From Anthostomella pinea (Eukaryota; Ascomycota; Sordariomycetes; Xylariales; Xylariaceae): a stretch of DNA of 64,000 bases. The first letter of the stretch is position 1; each line of letters begins with the position of its first letter. Both the position numbers and the translations under genes were made by a program. This document shows, in pieces, positions 59,647 to 64,000 of this stretch. The notes beneath the pieces were generated by a model that was not told the DNA's origin, ran no database searches, and saw nothing but the letters and a program-made list of their open reading frames with translations. The stretch lies in the NCBI GenBank assembly GCA_963556695.1, contig CAUWAG010000018.1, positions 2,542,001-2,606,000 of the forward strand, given 5' to 3'.

Positions 59647-60501
59647 ATGGCTATTGTGCAAGACTGGCTCCCCGCCAGTCGCCAGAACTACGAGACATTA
59701 TTGTGGTGGTGGCAATTCTACCCTATCGTCGGATCTATGCAATGGTTCGTCTCATGGTACGGCATGGGCAAGACCTCAGTCGCCAGCAAACTCAACATCC
59801 CGGGCCGTATAGCGTGGATGACCATGGAGGTCCCCGGCTTCGTCACGCTTCTCTACATCATGAGCACGCTGCCCGGCGAACACGGCATCACAGACCTGCC
59901 GTGGCAGAACAAGGTGCTCGGCTCCCTCTTCGTCATCCACTACATCTACCGCGCCGTCCTCTTCCCCATCATCCAGCCGTCCATGTCGCCCATCCACGCC
60001 GCCGTCTGGGCCTCGGCCATCTTCTTCCAGCTTTGCAACGCCACCGCCATCGGCAGCTGGCTGGCCGCCTACGGCCCGACGACCCAGGACGAGTGGCGCG
60101 CCCAGAGCTCCGTTCTACAATTCTCAATTGGCGTGGTCGTCTTCTTTGTCGGGTTGACCGCCAATTACTTCTCCGATGAGGAGCTGCGCGAGATCCGCCG
60201 CGGCGAGTTGGGGCGCCAGAACGGGCTTAAGAAACAGGGCAGGACCGTCGACAAGCACTACGAGGTGCCGCAGAACGGCCTCTTCAAATACATGCTCTTC
60301 CCGCACTACTTCATGGAATGGGTCGAGTGGACTGGATATTGGATTGCTGCCGGTGTTTCTTGCACCCCGGCGCGATGCTTCTTACTCAACGAGATCTCTG
60401 CTATGCTGCCCCGAGCGGTCGCCGGCGGCAAGTGGTACAAGGAGAAGTTCGGCGAGGACAAGATCAAGGGAAATTGGGTCATCATCCCCGGCGTCTACTA
60501 G
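59647..60501 (+). CDS. steroid 5-alpha-reductase-like membrane enzyme
   Basis: Single exon, 284 residues, start MAIVQDWLPAS. Six or seven hydrophobic segments can be placed. Family traits of the 3-oxo-5-alpha-steroid 4-dehydrogenase C-terminal domain are visible. These are LFVIHYIYRAVLFPII (the HYxxR box), FKYMLFPHYFMEWVEWTGYW (the PHY..EW..W box) and a WYKEKFGEDKIKG segment close to the C-terminus. NADPH-dependent reduction of an enone in a sterol, very-long-chain acyl or polyprenol substrate in the ER is expected. The exact substrate is not readable. GC-rich codons make long shadow frames on the other strand. Confidence 0.9.
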   Translation: MAIVQDWLPASRQNYETLLWWWQFYPIVGSMQWFVSWYGMGKTSVASKLNIPGRIAWMTMEVPGFVTLLYIMSTLPGEHGITDLPWQNKVLGSLFVIHYIYRAVLFPIIQPSMSPIHAAVWASAIFFQLCNATAIGSWLAAYGPTTQDEWRAQSSVLQFSIGVVVFFVGLTANYFSDEELREIRRGELGRQNGLKKQGRTVDKHYEVPQNGLFKYMLFPHYFMEWVEWTGYWIAAGVSCTPARCFLLNEISAMLPRAVAGGKWYKEKFGEDKIKGNWVIIPGVY

Positions 60502-60896
60502 GCAAGCAACAAAGCATCGCGGTTCAGTTTGTGCTCTACATGCCGTGTCCTGCTGTGAAGCATGCCTTGGTGGGCTTCTACTTCATTCCGGGTCACAATA
60601 GGCGGCCTGGTACCTGCTGTGATTATCAGTCGTTCTTACAGCAGAGACCTGTGTTTCCTTCAAACGAGGCTTGTGTGAGATCTCTTTTGTTGTGTTCTGG
60701 AATAGCAGATCATCAGATCATTGAGTATGAGAGACCGGGGATGAGTGACGGCACTGGTCTGTTTCAATAACTAGCTCCAAATATGACTTCAGCCGGTGAG
60801 CTTCCACATCCGGCGGCGGCATGTTTGCAAGAAAAGGTCCATGGGCTCCCATCAAAAAAATAACACGCCAAAAGAGACATCATGAGAAAAAACAGC
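60502..60896. other. 3' interval
   Basis: 3' flank of the reductase gene and downstream flank of the minus-strand tRNA gene. No other feature. Confidence 0.5.
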
Positions 60897-60902
60897 AAAA
60901 AA
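60897..60902 (-). terminator. pol III terminator of tRNA-Ala gene
   Basis: A run of six T on the minus strand begins eight bases after the 3' end of the tRNA, the normal RNA polymerase III stop signal. It supports transcription of this locus as a pol III gene. Confidence 0.75.
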
Positions 60903-60944
60903 GAAATTTGGAGGAGCAGGGATTTGAACCCTGGACTTCTCGCA

Positions 60945-60958
60945 GGCATTGAAGATGA
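60945..60958 (-). other. canonical tRNA intron in anticodon loop
   Basis: Fourteen bases between A37 and T38 of the tRNA-Ala. This is the standard site cut by the tRNA splicing endonuclease in fungi. Length and position are ordinary. Confidence 0.85.
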
Positions 60959-60975
60959 TGCAAAGCGAGCGCTCT

Positions 60976-61033
60976 CTGTGAAGATTTGTTAGACATGGAT
61001 GCAGACTGATTGGAGCCGTGGATTAGGACTTAC
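60976..61033 (-). other. 58-nt spliceosomal-type intron inside the tRNA D-loop
   Basis: Starts GTAAGT, has branch-site CTAAC (plus-strand 60988-60992) about a dozen bases before the 3' end, and ends CACAG. Its length of 58 nt matches the mRNA introns of this genome (48-92 nt mostly). Excision joins GCTCAGGGGT to AGAGC, recreating the canonical D-arm to the base. No bulge-helix-bulge needed by the tRNA endonuclease is visible at these borders. Confidence 0.85.
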
Positions 61034-61052
61034 ACCCCTGAGCTACACCCCC

Positions 61053-61454
61053 TAATTGGTCCTTGATCGCCGAGTTAAAACAGTCTAAGTCCCCAGTGAC
61101 GTAGCCCTGAAGGCGTGTTGGTGAGCGCTAATAGAATCCACTGTACCGCTGCCTGGCCACAGCTGACTGAGAGAAGAACAACACAACTGTCGGAACACCG
61201 AACACGAAGGCATCACATCCATCTTGCAAACAAAGGTGTCAGATCATGTATTTTGGAAGGATTCTTGCGCTGGCATAATGACCTACCTGCCTTACGACAC
61301 GAAATAACCAAACATCCCAGGCTCAAATAGACTGGTTTGATCACCAAAATGCTGCTTATCTCGATGCAAAGCTTCTTGTTGACCGCCTGGCAGGCACCAC
61401 CGACATTGACTTCCAACCTCTCATCAACGAACAAGCCTGTGCATTCGAGAAAAT
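61053..61454. other. spacer between tRNA and ankyrin genes
   Basis: About 400 bp; no supported feature. Confidence 0.5.
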
Positions 61455-63195
61455 ATGCAGTCACAGCAAAGACATAGTCTACTAGACCTTCCTCCGGAGC
61501 TAATCAGGCCTATAATCCGTCATGCTCTGAAGATTACCTGGCTGCGCGACTCGGTGAAGCTGAGACAGGTCAATCGTATGGCAACCCCGTTTGGCAATAC
61601 AGCAGGGAAATATTGTTGAGGCTAATACCCGCTGTAGGGCTGTTTGAAAGCGAGGTTATGGCTGTCATCGAGGAGGAGAAGCTGCTGTGCTCATTCGATA
61701 CAGGCGTTGTCAGGACAAGAGGGGTAGGCTTCTTCGGTCGAATGATCCAAGCCGACTTCATGGCTGCCTACTTGCTCCGCCGTCCTCATAAACATACGTA
61801 CTGGAATTCCAACATCTCTGTGTTGCTCAACTCTCTGGTCGATGAGATTATGGCTCTCGATGGCGTACCCGTGGATGACGTTCCCACGAGGTACCAGCAT
61901 CTACTTGCGTTGAGCTGCGTCGTCCGACAGAACAACGACTACCTCTACGTCGTGCCGCGCTTAATCCACCGGCTGGGAGAACGGGGCTCAAAGCGAGGGC
62001 TCCCTTCAAGACATACCTGCTCATGGCGCAGATCATCACTGGCCGGCCTGTGCTTCAATGTGAGCAGTCGAGACGAATCATCGACGGGAACTTGCGAACC
62101 CGGAATAACATCTTCGGCACTTATCTGTGCTGCGCCCTCTGGGGTCGGCAGCATGAGCTGGCAAGATACATCCTCGAGAAGAGTTACGAAAACAGCGGCC
62201 TACGGGCGCATGCATCGGTGCATCGGGCGCTTCAAACAGCAGTTGTCAATGGCGATCTGACATCAGTCCAGCTACTCCTGGAGCCCGCATGGGGACACAA
62301 TACTAGTGGCTCCAATTACCAAAAAGTGCTTGTTCTATCCATCCGCCTCGGACACCGCAGGATTGCAGACCTTCTCTTGTCTCGGGCCCATGGTGGACCC
62401 ATGCATGACGTCGCGCACAATGGGTTGCGTGAGGCATGTTTCAGTGGTGACCTGCATCTTGTCCGACGACTCCTGGACCGCAGTCCTGATATCTGCCTCG
62501 ACACAAACCGGCAATGTACGTCAACTTTTGGGGCAAAACCTGCCTTCTTCAGTTACTCGAAGCGTGCAACGCCAGTGGAAGCGACTGCAAAGCAAGGCCA
62601 TGAAGATATACTGAAGCTCCTGATTGAACGAGGCGCCAACCCCGACGGCTTGGGATGCTTCCGCGGTGATAGGGAGAGCGAGGATGAGGAGCTCCCAGAG
62701 CCAGGTTCGCTTTCTTGCGCAGCGTGCGGGGGCCACATTGGCATTGCGAAGATACTCCTGGGCGCCGGTGTCAAGGTTCTGCCTGATCAGTGGAAACTCA
62801 TCGTTCGGTGCGCCATCGAGTTCTCGCACATCGACATCGTCCGATATCTCATAGTCTCGAAGGCCGTCGACGGAGGACGTCTCTTGAAAGGAGACCCATT
62901 TGTTTTGCGGGATATGATGGCAATATCCTGCCGCTATGGAAGCACCGAAGCAGTCAAGTCATTCGCTGACAAGGGTGTGCCGGTCGATGGATTTTACGAA
63001 GCCAGGAGGACACCCTGGAAGGTCGCGCTCGCATTTGACCAGCGCAGCGTCCTCCAGTTTCTACGAGACTGTGGCGTTAACATGGTGCACCCATCACGAG
63101 TTCCTCTGAGAGAGTACTTCGAAAGGGACGAGTATCTTATGGGTCGTGCCCCCCTTCTGATGCATCCGGGCGCACGTGAAGGTATCTCATGTTGA
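61455..63195 (+). CDS. ankyrin-repeat protein, apparent frameshift
   Basis: Exon 1 is 61455-61575 (MQSQQRHSLLDLPPELIRPI, an F-box-like start common in fungal ankyrin proteins). After a 62 nt intron (GTATGG..TGTAG, phase 1) exon 2 begins at 61638 and restores QVNRLFESEVMAVIEEEKLL. This frame is convincing to about 61990-62005 (YLYVVPRLIHRLGERGSKRGLP). From there a frame one base back carries FKTYLLMAQIITGRPVLQ and then about five ankyrin-type units (GDLTSVQLLLE, GHRRIADLLLSRAH, GDLHLVRRLLDRS, GHEDILKLLIERGANPDG, GHIGIAKILLGAGV) to a TGA at 63193-63195. One missing base near the CTCCC run at about 62000 would unite them. No intron of the right length fits. It is probably a protein-interaction scaffold of unknown role. 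Confidence 0.7.
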
Positions 63196-63685
63196 CCTGT
63201 GTTTAGAACGTTTCGCACACTGGGCAGTCATGCCACCATTAGAATCGTCAATACATCAGAGCAGAACAGGCAAGTGATTCCGACGTCCTCTTGGCTCTCG
63301 GGCCGAGATGCGATGGCTATCTATATGTCGGTTTCGTGTTACTAGCCTATTTATCCGCCCCCTTTTCAAATTACCGTTCTGTGCAATGCCATGCCTGCAC
63401 TCGCGATCCCAGGGCATCGTCGCGACTAGCCGGTCTTCTTTTTAGCAATTTCCGCTACCTTCCGTCACCCACTGACCGGGGCAGTCCTCACGATGAAGGA
63501 CGTTGGGTAGACTGTAGAATAACCAGTTTTGTACAGAGCCGCACACATGGGGCCATGAGCAGCAGTCGCGTCACACGTCGCCATAACATTAGATCTACAA
63601 ACTACGCCTGTCGTCCATCATACCGACTCCGTGCAATGCCACCCAGCATATATTGTACACCACGCCTACACACAGCTTCGTGATC
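63196..63685. other. convergent 3' interval
   Basis: 3' flanks of two convergent genes; no supported feature. Confidence 0.45.
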
Positions 63686-63830
63686 CTACTTCACGTCCTT
63701 AGACACATTGACTCCAATATACCCCTGAAACACCATAACGCCGGCCTCGACGCCGAGCAACGCCATCAGCACCGCGGCACCAATATCATCACCATAAACA
63801 CCTCGCTCAACCGCATACACCCACCAACAA
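63686..63830 (-). CDS. C-terminal exon of a membrane-type protein, partial
   Basis: On the minus strand a frame ending at TAG 63686-63688 reads CWWVYAVERGVYGDDIGAAV, then LLGVEAGVMVFQGYIGVNVS and KDVK. The composition is strongly coding-like and hydrophobic. Upstream a TGA forces an acceptor, most likely the GTGGTAG just before 63830. The rest of the gene should lie toward or past the right edge, perhaps including the Gly/Trp-rich GGA repeat tract at about 63870-63950. The family is not recognised and the exon start is tentative. Confidence 0.4.
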
Positions 63831-63869
63831 ATATCTCTACCACCTCAACTGCCGATAATAGCTCTTCCG

Positions 63870-63950
63870 TCCCCCTCCCCCTCCTCCACCACCACCACCC
63901 CATCCACCTCCTCCACCCCATCCACCTCCTCCGCCCCCATCCCCATGCTC
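63870..63950. repeat. CCACCT / CCACCA simple repeat
   Basis: C-rich low-complexity tract, CCACCACCACC and CCATCCACCTCCTCC repeated. On the minus strand one frame would encode a Gly/Trp-rich stretch. Confidence 0.7.
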
Positions 63951-64000
63951 AGCACAGTACTCCGCCTCGGCCGCCCTCGCATTACCACACTCCTTCTCAC

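Larger units (their letters stand above)
60910..61052 (-). tRNA. tRNA-Ala (anticodon TGC) with two introns, one spliceosomal-type in the D-loop
   Basis: Minus-strand cloverleaf. Acceptor stem GGGGGTG / CTCCTCC includes the G3-U70 wobble that marks alanine tRNAs; 6:67 is T-T. The D-stem is GCTC / GAGC and the anticodon stem is CTCGC / GCGAG. Loop TTTGCAT gives anticodon TGC, the variable loop is AAGTC, and the T-arm is CAGGG-TTCAAAT-CCCTG. Both internal promoters are present (A box TAGCTCAGGGG, B box GGTTCAAATCC), and a T6 terminator follows. Two inserts interrupt it: 14 nt in the anticodon loop after position 37 (60945-60958), the normal place for a tRNA intron, and 58 nt in the D-loop (60976-61033), which is abnormal. 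With both removed the tRNA is complete except for the 6:67 mismatch. Confidence 0.9.

Overview
The window is nuclear DNA of a filamentous ascomycete (Pezizomycotina, probably a Sordariomycete). The evidence is the many 48-92 bp GT-AG introns with CTAAC-like branch points, fungal gene families on both strands (AA9 LPMO, GH5 endoglucanase, cytochrome P450, NRPS-like reductase, Mtr-type amino-acid permease, PTH11/rhodopsin-like membrane protein, MINDY deubiquitinase), a Tad/I-type LINE, and C-to-T changes in repeats that look like RIP. The species cannot be named from the sequence alone. Exon coordinates were derived by hand from reading frame, splice consensus and intron phase. Every junction given keeps phase, but none is confirmed by transcripts.

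Layout. 1-12.6 kb: a coiled-coil protein running off the left edge, a P-loop ATPase, a tiny Cys-rich gene broken by an in-frame stop, an MDR oxidoreductase and a large disordered protein. 13.6-20.4 kb: a five-exon P450 and a five-exon adenylation-thiolation-reductase (NRPS-like) gene transcribed divergently from a shared 1.2 kb spacer, which looks like a small secondary-metabolite locus. 23-31.5 kb: a seven-exon rhodopsin-like membrane protein, a UbiA-family prenyltransferase/cyclase and an amino-acid permease. 32-36.5 kb: a frameshifted RING protein, a small LITAF-like membrane protein and an MFS transporter. 37.6-42.7 kb: a decayed secreted heme peroxidase, an AA9 LPMO and an unknown secreted/membrane protein.

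44.6-51.8 kb is a LINE cluster: two damaged, truncated copies followed by a nearly intact 5.6 kb element (gag-like ORF1; ORF2 with endonuclease, reverse transcriptase and RNase H, interrupted by one stop). Just downstream, after a GH5 endoglucanase, lies a 570 bp element with pol III A/B boxes at its head, the last ~105 bp of the same LINE at its tail, and a 15 bp target-site duplication. This is a SINE that appears to use the neighbouring LINE's machinery.

55.8-64 kb holds a MINDY deubiquitinase with a CaaX end, a steroid-5-alpha-reductase-like enzyme, a tRNA-Ala(TGC) gene, an ankyrin-repeat protein with an apparent frameshift, and the end of another gene. The tRNA gene is the most striking object in the window. 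Besides a normal 14 nt anticodon-loop intron, its D-loop is split by a 58 nt insert with a textbook spliceosomal intron structure (GTAAGT, CTAAC, CACAG), and its removal restores a canonical D-arm. A spliceosome-type intron inside a pol III tRNA gene, and the LINE-tailed fungal SINE, are the two observations most worth follow-up.
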